A stretch of 64,000 bases of DNA from Lantana camara (lineage: Eukaryota > Streptophyta > Magnoliopsida > Lamiales > Verbenaceae): positions 127,769,501 to 127,833,500 of the forward strand of contig CM074857.1 in NCBI GenBank assembly GCA_037501455.1, in the 5' to 3' direction. The notes beneath the pieces are model-generated. The model did no database searches, was not told the DNA's origin, and worked only from the letters and a program-made list of their open reading frames with translations. Both the position numbers and the translations under genes were made by a program. Of this stretch, positions 1 to 9,647 are shown one piece after another (within the stretch, counting starts at the first letter, position 1; every line of letters starts with the position of its first letter).

Positions 1-84
1 ATTAGAAAATATTGTGTTTGAGCTGAGTGAAATGCTATTCAGAAACAACAGAACAAGAGCAAAGGAAAAACAAGGATTCCCCAT
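1..84 (-). CDS. LRR receptor-like kinase, N-terminal fragment (runs off left edge)
   Basis: The window opens inside the first exon of a minus-strand gene whose ATG is the complement of 82-84. The 28 residues visible start MGNPCFSFALVLLFLNS, a hydrophobic signal peptide, and agree with the N-terminus of the LRR-XII kinase gene starting at 52,761; the DNA is nearly identical as well. The rest of the gene lies outside the window, so its integrity is unknown. It is presumably a tandem paralogue of the 52,761 gene, since the upstream DNA is also shared for about 1.8 kb. The start was chosen by matching that paralogue and by the TATA-like site 47 bp upstream. Confidence 0.75.
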   Translation of the reverse strand, partial: MGNPCFSFALVLLFLNSISLSSNTIFSN

Positions 85-130
85 GAAATGCATGATAATA
101 ATGAAACTTATGTCTGTAAATACTTGTGCA

Positions 131-138
131 TTTATAAA
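131..138 (-). promoter_or_regulatory. TATA-like box upstream of the left LRR-RLK
   Basis: TTTATAAA lies 47 bp upstream of the ATG at 84. The same octamer lies 47 bp upstream of the ATG at 52,761, so it is conserved between the two paralogous promoters. It would imply a very short 5' UTR. Confidence 0.4.
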
Positions 139-310
139 CCTTGAAAGGAATATCTAGCAGCAAGAGTCACCCAGCTGAAAGCCACTTGGTCTACGGGCAA
201 GATAAGGCACTTTTTCTAAACAAATGTTTAGACAGGTGATCCCACTTCTATCTTTATTAATATCTTGGTTTATGTGTAATCTATTAGTTTTTTTATGTCC
301 TCCTTTTAAG

Positions 311-452
311 TCTGGGTCAATAAAGAATCTAGACACTAAGAGATTGTTGAATATTTTCTAATTCATATTTGTTGTTCACATTCTGGGTCAATAAAGAATC
401 TAGACACTGAGAGATTGTTGAATATTTTCTAATTCATATTTGTTGTTCACAT
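311..452. repeat. 71-bp tandem duplication (two copies)
   Basis: A segment starting TCTGGGTCAATAAAG occurs at 311-381 and again at 382-452, with one substitution noticed (taag versus tgag). The paralogous promoter near 53,150 has the segment once, so the duplication postdates the gene duplication. Confidence 0.85.
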
Positions 453-1430
453 TCTTTGCAGTTTATCCATAGTCTTTCTGGACCAATAAAACCAACGTAT
501 TTTGCGCGCCAAGACGATGACATTCTGGTAAACAATAGATGAATGTGAAGAGACTTAATCTTGTAACCAATTTTTAGTAGTTCAGGAGTCAGGACTCGTT
601 TTGTAGTTTTAGATCTGTGTTTAATTAAGTATAGTTATTTAGTTTCGTTTTAAAAAAAAAAAAAAAAAAAAGGTATAGTTGATATTTTATAAATTTCAAT
701 TACTTAAATATTTTCCTATTATACATATAACATTAATTTAATTTCTCTCTCCAATGTGCAAAGATGGTGTCGTTTCTTTTCTTCGAATCGACTGAAAAAT
801 AATAGTTCATTAATTAGTAAAACGGAAAAAAAAGAAAATCCATAATTTTATAATGATACCTCATATTAACTAGTATATGTATAACTGTATAAGTTACCAT
901 TATGTTGAAAAACTAAAACGAAGAAAGAATTAAATAAGGAGAAAAAAGAAAATTTAGAGGTTGACTATAAATTAGAAAAGTAAAGTGCCTTTTGATTTGG
1001 GGAAAAAAAGAGAAACCATCTCTACGCACGGACATAGGAAGTACATTATATAATTTATATTCGAATGCATAAAAATATAAAAATAAGTACATATATAATA
1101 CATCATGCTGTTATATTTTGAAGGAGTTTAAAATACATCCGTAGAAGGCTAAAATTTATGCTTATATATATATTTATATATATATTAAAATTAATTTTTT
1201 TATTTTTAATTTTAAGAATTTTAATTAATAAATTCCTAAAATAACTATTCAATTAATTGATATTTTAATATAAATATGTCAAAATTCGAATGTGGTAATA
1301 AATTCATATCTTGTTGAATGAAAGAATGTCAAATACAATATTCTTTTATTCAAATCACATCTTGTGATCATAGAAGATATGTATTACATAAATAATAGAA
1401 AACCAATAAAATTAAAATTTTCCTATACTT

Positions 1431-1850
1431 GTGAATAGGAGACCACCAACGAAGGACAAACGAATTAAAGAAGAGCTCAGTAGAAAAGCAACCAGCAAGA
1501 AGAAGGAAGTCCGAAGGCTTTCACAAGTCATTTTAAGCGTTTTTCCGGCATTCTTCATGGAAATCAACAAATTGAGACATTCAATCCGGAATCAAAACAT
1601 CAAACTTGTATTTCGACGTTGCTCTTCAACACATTCAAATCAAGTTCAAGCTGATTGAAGCGAGTTTCAATGCGTTCTTCTCGGCGATTAGCAAATTGAG
1701 GCGTTCGATCCGAAACAAAGGCACCAAGCCCGCGGATCTGGCATTATCTTCAGGTCCACAACAAATCAAATTCAAGGCGTTCAAAGTGCATTTTTTGGCA
1801 TTCACCAAAATCAAGACATTTAATTCGTGATTAAGTCGAAAAACATTTGC
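1431..1850 (+). repeat. Gypsy-like LTR remnant, left copy
   Basis: This block is about 90% identical to 54,566-54,980, where it continues into a primer-binding-like motif. Here the match stops near 1,850. Short reading frames in it are not conserved as protein, so I treat it as LTR sequence carried along in the gene duplication. Confidence 0.5.
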
Positions 1851-1974
1851 ATACCACTTTTTTTTTCAATATTTTTCCGTGCGTGGGACAAATTTGAGGA
1901 ACATTAAATTAGAAAGTTCGAACAAAAACATAAGATTAAAAACATATGTGAGCCTGATATGCTCTAAAAATGTC

Positions 1975-2350
1975 TGATATAAATTCTAAAATTTACAAAG
2001 TTTTATAAAGAAGCTTGACTAAGCACTCTCTTATGCTGATAAATATACATGGTAAAGAATATTGAAAAATATACACTGATATTTGTAATACTTATTTTTA
2101 TTTTTCTATTCTGAACGAGTGTCTAGACAGGTGATCCTACCATCTTTATTAATATCGTCGTTTCTGTAAGAATTATTGGCCTTTTCATATTCTCTTTAAG
2201 TTTGTCATTAAAGAGTCTAGACAGTGAGATTTTAGAATTCTAATTGATATTTTGTTGTTCCAATAATCCAATCATTCTTTGCAATTTTTCCATAGTCTTT
2301 TGTGACCACTAAAACCCACGTACTCTGCACGCCAAGACCATGCCATTTTG
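1975..2350 (-). repeat. Third, degenerate copy of the LRR-RLK promoter region
   Basis: The segment is alignable with 52,935-53,310 and, in its right part, with 215-540. Shared landmarks are TATAAAGAAGCTTGAC, GTGTCTAGACA and the CACGCCAAGA tract. No LRR coding start sits on its left side, so it looks like the orphaned promoter of a lost gene copy. Confidence 0.6.
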
Positions 2351-3027
2351 GTTATGATGCATGGATATGGATACGGACATAACGATACAAATATCTAAAA
2401 TCTTTTTGGACTATTAAAATGGAAAACAATCGATATGTTATACAATACACATATTATTTAATTTAATTTAGTATGCTTAGATTTGAGAAATAATTATGAA
2501 ATTTACAGAGCTAATTTAAATAATATATTTATAATGTACAGTCATTGTACTCGTGCTTTGTTGAAGACAAGAGTTCAGTGACAACACATAGAAGTTTTAT
2601 ATGGGAACCAAAACAGTGTTGCAAACAAAAAGCCACGGGCACAAAAAGTGACAACACATAGAGACTTACTTCAGAAAGATTTAAATATAACATTACAACT
2701 TGTCCAGTGTTATGTAGTTGAAATAATAAAAACGGAACAAGTTACAATTAGGCTCAATTCGCCTCAGCCAGAAAGGATTTTAAATTGAGACATTGCAACA
2801 AATATTTATAAGAACATACCAAATATGTAGAAAGATAAGGAAAGGAATAATGCCAAAGCACATTTTGATCTCCTGATTTCTTCCAAGTTTGTTTCTTGAT
2901 CTTCAAAGGACAAGAATTTGTTCTAAACTCCTGCAGAATATGGTCGCGTAGTCATTAGATAACACGTAAATTTTCAATTTGTACACTCATTCCCAAAATT
3001 CATGTTTTGCATTATGAAAAGTTCTTA
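2351..3027. other. AT-rich 3' flank of the LRR-RLK pseudogene, nothing recognised
   Basis: No reading frame, RNA gene or terminal repeats were recognised. It contains a short repeat of GTGACAACACATAGA near 2,578 and 2,648. The part next to 3,027 should include the 3' UTR of the kinase gene. Confidence 0.4.
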
Positions 3028-3405
3028 TCAATAATTGTTACCTCCAATGGTGGAAATTGCAGTTTGTCTATTTCTTGTGGTTCCTCCAACAACTCTGGCT
3101 TTGATTTTCTGTAGAACAGCCACTATTTCTATCATGTTAATTCTTTCATGTGGTGAAGTGGCTAAGCATTGCATGGCCAACCTAAAAATAGATGTAACAC
3201 ATTCCTCCGTTTTGTGCAAATTCAGATCTTCTCTTGATAGCAAAGCAGGGGCGACAACTTCAGTTACTGCGTTTTCTTGCAATGCTGCTCCCACCCAATC
3301 CTTCAAGCTCATTTCTTGGCCAAACATATCATCAGTAGGTTTTTTACATGTAAATATCTCCAACAACAATATGCCGTAGCTATAAACATCTCCATTTGTG
3401 GAAAC
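3028..3405 (-). pseudogene. LRR-RLK last exon: kinase subdomains IX-XI and stop
   Basis: Reading leftwards from the Copia-1 junction, the frame gives TNGDVYSYGILLLEIFTCKK (the conserved DVYSYG block), then MQCLATSPHERINM and the C-terminus ending GGNNY with TGA at 3,028-3,030. The same exon continues on the other side of Copia-1 at 8,420-8,439, where it encodes EYGSEGKVS after a splice acceptor. The C-terminal kinase lobe is therefore intact apart from the transposon. Confidence 0.85.
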
Positions 3406-3593
3406 TGTTAGAGATCATGTATATATGGAATAGTTGACCGTTTCCCTAATTGGCCGTAATTAGTCCTGATTCTGTGAGATTTGTTCCATGTATTAGGTGT
3501 TATATATCTCTGTCTATTGTAGAGTGTAAGTAGCAGACATAAATCAATACAATGAGAATTATCCTATTTTTCCCCAAATTCCCTGCTCTAACA
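3406..3593 (+). repeat. Copia-1 5' LTR (188 bp)
   Basis: Starts TGTTAGAGATCATG and ends CTGCTCTAACA; it reads the same as 8,227-8,414. TATATCT-rich sequence in the middle may be the promoter. Confidence 0.95.
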
Positions 3594-3605
3594 TGGTATC
3601 AGAGC
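3594..3605 (+). other. Copia-1 primer-binding site
   Basis: TGGTATCAGAGC, complementary to the 3' end of initiator tRNA-Met, immediately follows the LTR. Confidence 0.9.
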
Positions 3606-3702
3606 AGTGTCGAGATCCCAGGGACTCAGATTTAATATCATCATCGTCCAAAACCTTACCCAACCATACGCTGTCCTGAACCTGCAACAAACCAAGGCAA
3701 CG

Positions 3703-6700
3703 ATGTCAACAGAAAACAAAACCACCAACCAAGAACTAGCAATTCAAATTGCTCAACCAACCATGTTCAATTCGGACAACTTGTCAATTGGAATTAAATT
3801 AAACAATGACAATTATCCGATTTGGGCAAGACTCATGAAGATGGCGATCGGCGGAAAAAGGGGCCGATCACACATAACTGGCACCCCACCGGCACCAGAG
3901 GAATCTGATCCAAAATTCGATTTGTGGGAACAACAAGATCAACAAGTCTTTACCTGGATCATACAAAACATGGAGACCAACCTCATCAATAATGTTCTCC
4001 AATATCCGACTGCGAAGGCGTTGTGGGATGGACTTTCCACCACCTACGGCAGCGGCGGAGACCCATTACAACTCTTTGATTTACATCGGAGAGCCAATAC
4101 ACAGCGTCAAGGTCATGATAGCCTCGAGGATTTTTGGAACAAACTTCAAAACATTTGGATGGCGATTGATAGAAAACAGCCGAATCCAATGAAGTGTCCC
4201 GATGATATCAAGGCCTTCAACCTCATCACTCAAGAACAGAGGCTATATCAATTCTTAACTGGAATTGATGAGAAATACGAACCTATACGAAGAGATATCC
4301 TAAAACAAGGCCCAAAGCCTGCCGTGGAATCTGCGTACGCCACCGTACGCCGTGAGGCCGCCCGCCTCCAAATCCTCCAGACCACAACCGGGAGGGATGG
4401 AGATTCTGGTATTGGAATGGGGCTGATAGCCAAAAGGGGAGGTGGTCGGAATAACACACGCTCAGACAGAGCCGGTCGCGGGGATGGCGCTGGTCGCCGG
4501 ACATCATGGCGCGAGGAGAGATCTGGAGTGACGTGTGGCGTGTGCGGGAAACCAAGACATACATCTGAGCAGTGTTTCGAGGTCATCGGGTACCCCGATT
4601 GGTGGGAGAGCCACCGAAAAACCTCCACTGGAACAGCGGTGAAAGGAGGAAGTAAGAGAGTGAACTTGGCGGTGGGCGACGGCGGTAGAGAAGTCAACGC
4701 CGCAGGCGTCGTCCGGGGAGACGCCGGTGCGACGGCGAGCAACACGCCGGCGACCACCAGCCGCGCCAACGTCGCCATCTCCACCAGCGACGGCGGCTGC
4801 ACAGAAGCAGAAATGGGAGCAGGTATCGGGTTTGGGGATGAGATCCCAAACCCTAATTCCCTTTTATATACTTCTCCCTTTATTACAAATATACCCCCAA
4901 TTTCTGAGATATTGCACAAAGGACCCCAGATTTCCACTAGTTGTGTTTTTCATACCCATAGTTCCCAAAACAAGTCTTCGAAATGGATATTTGATTGTGG
5001 TGCTACCGATTCTATGACGTTTGATGCATCTGACTTGATTAATCCGGTGAATCCTAGACAATCCTATATTGAAACTGCGAATGGGGGTCGGGCTGTGGTT
5101 GAAAAAGAGGGCTCCATCTCTGTTACACCAAAATTGAAATTGAATAACTGCCTTTATGTGCCTTCATTGTCATGCAAACTACTTTCTCTGAGCCATATCA
5201 CAAAGCAGTTGAATTGCGTGGCTCTAATTTATCCTCGATTTTGCTTGCTACAGGACATTCATACGAAGGAGATTATTGGGCGTGGTACTGAGGACAGAGG
5301 ATTATATTATGTTGATGAAGTGGAGAATCAGTCCAAAGCCCTGTTTTCAGCAAAAAACACAAACACTCAACTCTGGCTTTGGCACCGTCGTCTTGGGCAC
5401 CCATCAGCTGGGTATTTGAAGTTGTTGTTTCCTTCATTATTTCAGTATAATCAGACTGTGGATTTTTCTTGTCAGACATGTTTAGCTTCTAAAAGCCATA
5501 GAGCCTCTTTTAAACCCAATAACACACGAGTAGAGAATGTTTTTTCCATGGTACATTCTGATGTTTGGGGGCCTGCCCCGGTTGCTAATCAAAATCAGTT
5601 TCGATATTTCGTGCTATTCATTGATGATTTCTCACGCATGACTTGGGTTTACTTCTTGAAACATAAGTCTGAGGTCTATACTACTTTTGTGGCTTTTTAC
5701 AAGCTTATCCAAACCCAGTTTAACCAAAAGATCAAGGTTCTTCGGTCCGATAATGGCAGGGAGTTTGTGAATAGGGAAATGAGCAATTTTTTCTCAGAAC
5801 AGGGACTTATACACCAAACATCCTGCCCAAATACTCCTCAGCAAAATGGAGTTGCTGAGAGAAAAAACAGAACCATCCTCGAAATAACCAGGGCCCTTTT
5901 GACGGAATCCCAAGTTCCGAACCAGTTTTGGCCCGACGCGGTTGCCACCGCCACTTACTTGACAAACAGGTTACCCACTAAAGTCCTCAACCACAGAACC
6001 CCCCTGTCTGTTCTCCAAACCCAGGTCACAATACCGTCCCATCTTACAATGCCACCTCGGGTTTTTGGGTGCACTGTGTTTGTCCACATCCCTAAAAGTG
6101 AACGCACAAAGCTTGAACCCAGTGCAGTGAAATGTGTGTTCATTGGTTATGCCCCCCATCAGAAGGGGTATCGGTGCTACAATCCAGTCAGCAAACGAGT
6201 TCATGTTACTATGGATTGTGAATTCGTGGAAACCGAATACTTCTTCCTCGCCCAGTCTAGTGCTCAGGGGGAGACACAGAGTGAGTCACTATACTGGTTG
6301 AATTATCCTGACAGTGCAGAAGTGGCACCTGAATCTAACAAACAACATGAAGACCTCAGTACCACCACCACTATAATGCCCAGTGATCCTCCTCCGCATG
6401 ATGTCCAAATCGAGGTAACAGAGTCTGTGAACCCTTTCTATGATGTTCATGATAATTTTGGTTGTGATACCACAAATGCCTCTGATAGTGTTCATGAAGG
6501 TGCTGCTTCTACAGTTAGCCACAGGTATCCACTACCACAACGGAGCAACAGAGGAGTTCCCCCACACAGATACTCTCCGGTTCATGTCTCTAAATCCTCC
6601 AAGTATCCCATAAGCAACTTCGTCAGGGGGAGCATGTCTGGAGTTGCTAAAGCTTTCTTTGGTAGCCTCTGCACGGAGAAAATTCCAAAAACTGTGGAAG

Positions 6701-8214
6701 AGGCTAGACAGAGTAAGGAGTGGGAACATGCCATGGATATAGAAATGGAAGCTCTGATGAAGAATGGAACTTGGGAAAAATGCCAACTTCCCACCGGGAA
6801 GAGAACAGTTGGGTGCAGATGGGTGTTTACCATAAAACACAAAGCAGATGGCTCTGTAGAAAGGTACAAGGCTCGTTTGGTGGCCAAAGGGTACACTCAG
6901 ACCTTTGGAATTGACTATGCTGAGACCTTTTCCCCCGTGGCGAAGTTAGATACAGTCCGGGTGTTGCTATCAGTCGCTGCTAACCTGGATTGGCCACTTC
7001 ACCAATTTGACGTGAAGAACGCGTTTTTACACGGAGATCTATCAGAGGAAGTTTATATGGAGCCTCCTCCAGGGTTCTCAGGGCTCTTTGGGAGAAATGA
7101 GGTCTGCAGACTCCGTAAAGCGTTATACGGACTGAAACAGTCACCTAGGGCGTGGTTTGGCAGGTTCACGCTAGCAATGCAGCAACATGGATATGTCCAG
7201 AGTAACTCAGATCATACCTTATTCTTGAAACGAAGAGGGGAGTTGATCACATGCCTGATCATTTATGTAGATGATATGGTCATAACAGGGAGCGATACAG
7301 AAGAAATAAGTAAACTCAGAAAAAACCTCTTCAAGGAGTTCGAGATGAAAGATCTTGGGGGCTTGAAGTATTTTCTCGGGATTGAGGTCCTAAGGTCAAG
7401 GCGGGGAGTTTTCATTTCACAAAGGAAGTATGTCCTCGATCTTCTAGCCGAGACAGGAATGCTTGATTGTAAGCCAGTTGAGACTCCAATGCAAGTGAAC
7501 CATAAGCTGAGAATAGAGGAAAGTGGGGAACCAGTTGAGAAGGAGAGATACCAACGCCTGGTTGGTAAACTGATATACTTGTCTCATACAAGACCAGATA
7601 TTGCCTATGCTGTTGGGATTGTTAGCCAATTCATGCATCAGCCACAGCGAGAGCACATGGATGCAGTAGTAAGGATCATACGGTACCTCAAAGGGTCTAT
7701 CGAGACGGGAATCATGTTCGGCAAACATGGTCATCTGGATATTGAGGCATACACCGACGCGGACTGGGCAGGTAACCCGAATGATAGAAGATCCACATCG
7801 GGATTCTTCACACGGGTTGGGGGAAATGTGGTGACCTGGCGAAGCAAGAAACAAAAGGTCGTGGCTCTATCTAGTGCCGAAGCCGAGTTCAGAGGCATAG
7901 CGAAGGGAGTAACAGAAATAATTTGGTTAAGGAAGTTGTTAGCAGAGATGGGTATAACTCCGACAGGCCCAACTCCGCTGAGGTGCGACAACAAAGCGGC
8001 TATTAGTATCTCAGAGAATCCTGTCCAACATGATCGGACTAAACACGTGGAAGTAGACCGACACTTTATCAAAGAGAAGATTGAGAGTGGGATTATCGCA
8101 ATTCCATATGTTAGATCAGAAGAGCAACTGGCTGACATTTTGACCAAGGCAGTAACAGGTCATATCTTCCAGACAGCATTGAGCAAGTTAAGGATTGGCG
8201 ACTCCGTCACTTAA
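3703..8214 (+). CDS. Copia-1 gag-pol polyprotein (about 1,503 aa)
   Basis: A single frame encodes everything a copia element needs. In order: a gag domain with the NYPIWARLMKMAI block near residue 40; a CCHC knuckle (CGVCGKPRHTSEQC) near 276; an aspartic protease with IFDCGATD near 430; the pre-integrase WHRRLGH and CQTC zinc site near 560-590; an integrase core (HSDVWGP, LRSDNGREF, AERKNRT); reverse transcriptase with KARLVAKGYTQ, FDVKNAFLHG and YVDDM near 1,190; and RNase H (YTDADWAG, SSAEAEF, DRTKHVEVD). The frame is open from 3,607, but the first ATG is at 3,703 (MSTENKTTNQ), which I take as the start. The protease triad is DCG rather than the usual DSG or DTG. The stop TAA is at 8,212-8,214, just before the polypurine tract. 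Confidence 0.93.
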   Translation: MSTENKTTNQELAIQIAQPTMFNSDNLSIGIKLNNDNYPIWARLMKMAIGGKRGRSHITGTPPAPEESDPKFDLWEQQDQQVFTWIIQNMETNLINNVLQYPTAKALWDGLSTTYGSGGDPLQLFDLHRRANTQRQGHDSLEDFWNKLQNIWMAIDRKQPNPMKCPDDIKAFNLITQEQRLYQFLTGIDEKYEPIRRDILKQGPKPAVESAYATVRREAARLQILQTTTGRDGDSGIGMGLIAKRGGGRNNTRSDRAGRGDGAGRRTSWREERSGVTCGVCGKPRHTSEQCFEVIGYPDWWESHRKTSTGTAVKGGSKRVNLAVGDGGREVNAAGVVRGDAGATASNTPATTSRANVAISTSDGGCTEAEMGAGIGFGDEIPNPNSLLYTSPFITNIPPISEILHKGPQISTSCVFHTHSSQNKSSKWIFDCGATDSMTFDASDLINPVNPRQSYIETANGGRAVVEKEGSISVTPKLKLNNCLYVPSLSCKLLSLSHITKQLNCVALIYPRFCLLQDIHTKEIIGRGTEDRGLYYVDEVENQSKALFSAKNTNTQLWLWHRRLGHPSAGYLKLLFPSLFQYNQTVDFSCQTCLASKSHRASFKPNNTRVENVFSMVHSDVWGPAPVANQNQFRYFVLFIDDFSRMTWVYFLKHKSEVYTTFVAFYKLIQTQFNQKIKVLRSDNGREFVNREMSNFFSEQGLIHQTSCPNTPQQNGVAERKNRTILEITRALLTESQVPNQFWPDAVATATYLTNRLPTKVLNHRTPLSVLQTQVTIPSHLTMPPRVFGCTVFVHIPKSERTKLEPSAVKCVFIGYAPHQKGYRCYNPVSKRVHVTMDCEFVETEYFFLAQSSAQGETQSESLYWLNYPDSAEVAPESNKQHEDLSTTTTIMPSDPPPHDVQIEVTESVNPFYDVHDNFGCDTTNASDSVHEGAASTVSHRYPLPQRSNRGVPPHRYSPVHVSKSSKYPISNFVRGSMSGVAKAFFGSLCTEKIPKTVEEARQSKEWEHAMDIEMEALMKNGTWEKCQLPTGKRTVGCRWVFTIKHKADGSVERYKARLVAKGYTQTFGIDYAETFSPVAKLDTVRVLLSVAANLDWPLHQFDVKNAFLHGDLSEEVYMEPPPGFSGLFGRNEVCRLRKALYGLKQSPRAWFGRFTLAMQQHGYVQSNSDHTLFLKRRGELITCLIIYVDDMVITGSDTEEISKLRKNLFKEFEMKDLGGLKYFLGIEVLRSRRGVFISQRKYVLDLLAETGMLDCKPVETPMQVNHKLRIEESGEPVEKERYQRLVGKLIYLSHTRPDIAYAVGIVSQFMHQPQREHMDAVVRIIRYLKGSIETGIMFGKHGHLDIEAYTDADWAGNPNDRRSTSGFFTRVGGNVVTWRSKKQKVVALSSAEAEFRGIAKGVTEIIWLRKLLAEMGITPTGPTPLRCDNKAAISISENPVQHDRTKHVEVDRHFIKEKIESGIIAIPYVRSEEQLADILTKAVTGHIFQTALSKLRIGDSVT

Positions 8215-8216
8215 CT

Positions 8217-8226
8217 TGAGGGGGAG
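8217..8226 (+). other. Copia-1 polypurine tract
   Basis: TGAGGGGGAG abuts the 3' LTR at 8,227 and lies two bases after the pol stop codon. Confidence 0.85.
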
Positions 8227-8414
8227 TGTTAGAGATCATGTATATATGGAATAGTTGACCGTTTCCCTAATTGGCCGTAATTAGTCCTGATTCTGTGAGA
8301 TTTGTTCCATGTATTAGGTGTTATATATCTCTGTCTATTGTAGAGTGTAAGTAGCAGACATAAATCAATACAATGAGAATTATCCTATTTTTCCCCAAAT
8401 TCCCTGCTCTAACA
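8227..8414 (+). repeat. Copia-1 3' LTR (188 bp)
   Basis: Reads the same as the 5' LTR and is followed by the second GAAAC target copy at 8,415-8,419. Confidence 0.95.
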
Positions 8415-8439
8415 GAAACTTTTCCTTCCGATCCATACT

Positions 8440-8630
8440 CTGATAATAATTTTAATTAAATTCAATGAATTCATGGAATTAAATGCTTGAATTTATCAAA
8501 AGAAATATTTATGAATTATTACGGTGGCTTACCCTAAGGTTTGGGAAATCTCAGGGTATGTCAGTTTAATTATCTCAATGCTTATAAGTTAAGAAATGAA
8601 AGAAAGACGTTTGAAGCCAATAAATGTTAC
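8440..8630 (-). other. Intron of the LRR-RLK kinase region
   Basis: On the minus strand the upstream exon ends GCACCAG and is followed by GTAACATTT; the acceptor ...TTATCAG precedes AGTATGGATC. Splicing joins AAP to EYG, rebuilding the conserved GYAAPEYG motif. An intron at this place is typical of LRR-XII kinases. Confidence 0.8.
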
Positions 8631-9362
8631 CTGGTGCTGCGTAACCAACTGTAGCCAATGTTTTTGTCTGGATGACAGTCTCCCCTTCATCAAAGAGCTT
8701 GCTAATGCCAAAGTCAGAAAGACGAGCAGTCATATCTTCATCAAGCAATATGTTGCTTGGCTTTATATCACAATGGACAACTGGGAATGTATGACCGTGA
8801 TGAAGATATTCCACTGCTAATGATACATCGATAGCCATATCAAGCTTTTGTAGCAAATCCAGATAATGACTCTCAGAATATAACCATTTCTCAAGACTCC
8901 CATTTGGCATGTATGCAAGAATCAGTGCTTTGAAATCCATGTTACTGCAACAACCAATTATTCCAACTAAGTTTCTATGTCGGATGCTGCTCAATATTTC
9001 ACTTTCGTATCGAAACTCTTAGCAACTCCTTCCAATTGCAAGTTGAAGACTTTTACTGCAACACTCAATCCATCAGAAAGTGTTCCCCTGAAAACCGATC
9101 CAAAACTTCCTTTTCCAACTAGATTTGTTTCACTAAAGGAATTCGTTCCCCGTTCAAGCTCTGCATATGAAATCCTTCTCCAAGAAAAACGATCTAGTGA
9201 TGGAACAATAGTAGGGACTGGTATCTTTTTTCGTTGATGTCTCCTTATGAGCGTAATTATGATTATCACCAGAATGATAGCTGAACTGAGGGGGAGCAGT
9301 ACAAACTTCATTAAAAGAACAACACGTTTCGGCCCTGAACTTTTTTGATTTCCAACACAAGG
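8631..9362 (-). pseudogene. LRR-RLK exon part: membrane segment and kinase N- and C-lobes
   Basis: The frame opens with VGNQKSSGPKRVV, then a membrane helix (LLPLSSAIILVIIIITLI) with an RRHQRKK stop-transfer, then a juxtamembrane part, the glycine loop GKGSFGSVFRG, the VAVKVFNL lysine, and after a frameshift SSIRHRNLVGIIGC, HCDIKPSN, SDFGIS and ATVGYAAP. Near 9,012 one base is missing (SFDT-ESEIL would need one more), so translation ends at KVKY. HCD instead of HRD marks a non-RD kinase. The upstream end is cut by Copia-2; the exon resumes at 24,016. Confidence 0.85.
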
Positions 9363-9626
9363 TATTAAAGCTAAAACCAGAAATCAAATTTGGGAATTTT
9401 CATTTTGTATTGCTCAAGACGGAAAGCACAGTAACAGAGTGTATATATACAAGCTGAAGATGGAAGGAATAAATATCTAAGAAACTTCTAGTGGACCACG
9501 TGTCACTCACCAGTCCAACTAACTAACTATCCGGTATTGAAAGAAGCCAAATGAAACACGTTTATATAAAGCGTGAAATCAAAGCAATGAAATGAAAATA
9601 TCTAACATCTACTGTCTTCCAAAACA
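9363..9626 (-). repeat. Copia-2 3' LTR (264 bp)
   Basis: Reads the same as the right copy throughout. On the minus strand it starts TGTTTTGGAAGACAG and ends GCTTTAATA. If the outer TG is left out of the LTR, the flanks form a perfect 5-bp duplication CAAGG (9,358-9,362 and 24,014-24,018). Confidence 0.9.
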
Positions 9627-9638
9627 CCCCCTCAAGTT
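9627..9638 (-). other. Copia-2 polypurine tract
   Basis: On the minus strand AACTTGAGGGGG abuts the 3' LTR and corresponds to the CTTGAGGGGGAG tract of Copia-1. Confidence 0.7.
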
Positions 9639-9647
9639 GGACTAAGG

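Larger units (their letters stand above)
85..1850 (-). repeat. Duplicated LRR-RLK upstream region, copy 1
   Basis: This stretch matches 52,762-54,980 in the same order, with small indels: the segment after the ATG, the tract near 620-760, the AT-rich block near 1,020-1,300 and the gypsy-like LTR fragment at 1,431-1,850. It shows that the gene and more than 1.8 kb of its upstream DNA were duplicated together. No conserved open reading frame was found in it. Confidence 0.8.
3406..8414 (+). mobile_element. Copia-1: complete Ty1/copia retrotransposon, 5,009 bp
   Basis: It has 188-bp LTRs at both ends (TGTTAGAG...CTCTAACA), a 5-bp target duplication GAAAC at 3,401-3,405 and 8,415-8,419, a tRNA-iMet primer site directly after the left LTR, a polypurine tract directly before the right LTR, and one uninterrupted gag-pol frame. 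I saw no difference between the two LTRs, so the insertion must be very recent. It sits in the kinase exon of the LRR gene, opposite to that gene's direction. The short LTRs and the single frame suggest the Ale/Retrofit lineage (inference). It looks autonomous. Confidence 0.95.

Noticed and set aside
1431..1830. Two overlapping frames in the upstream region as a small gene
   Set aside because: The paralogous copy at 54,566-54,965 has indels that break one frame, and the region continues into an LTR-type end; non-coding LTR fits better.
4248..4937. 229-codon antisense frame within Copia-1 gag
   Set aside because: Shadow of the gag frame in a GC-rich part; Pro/Ser-rich and without homology.
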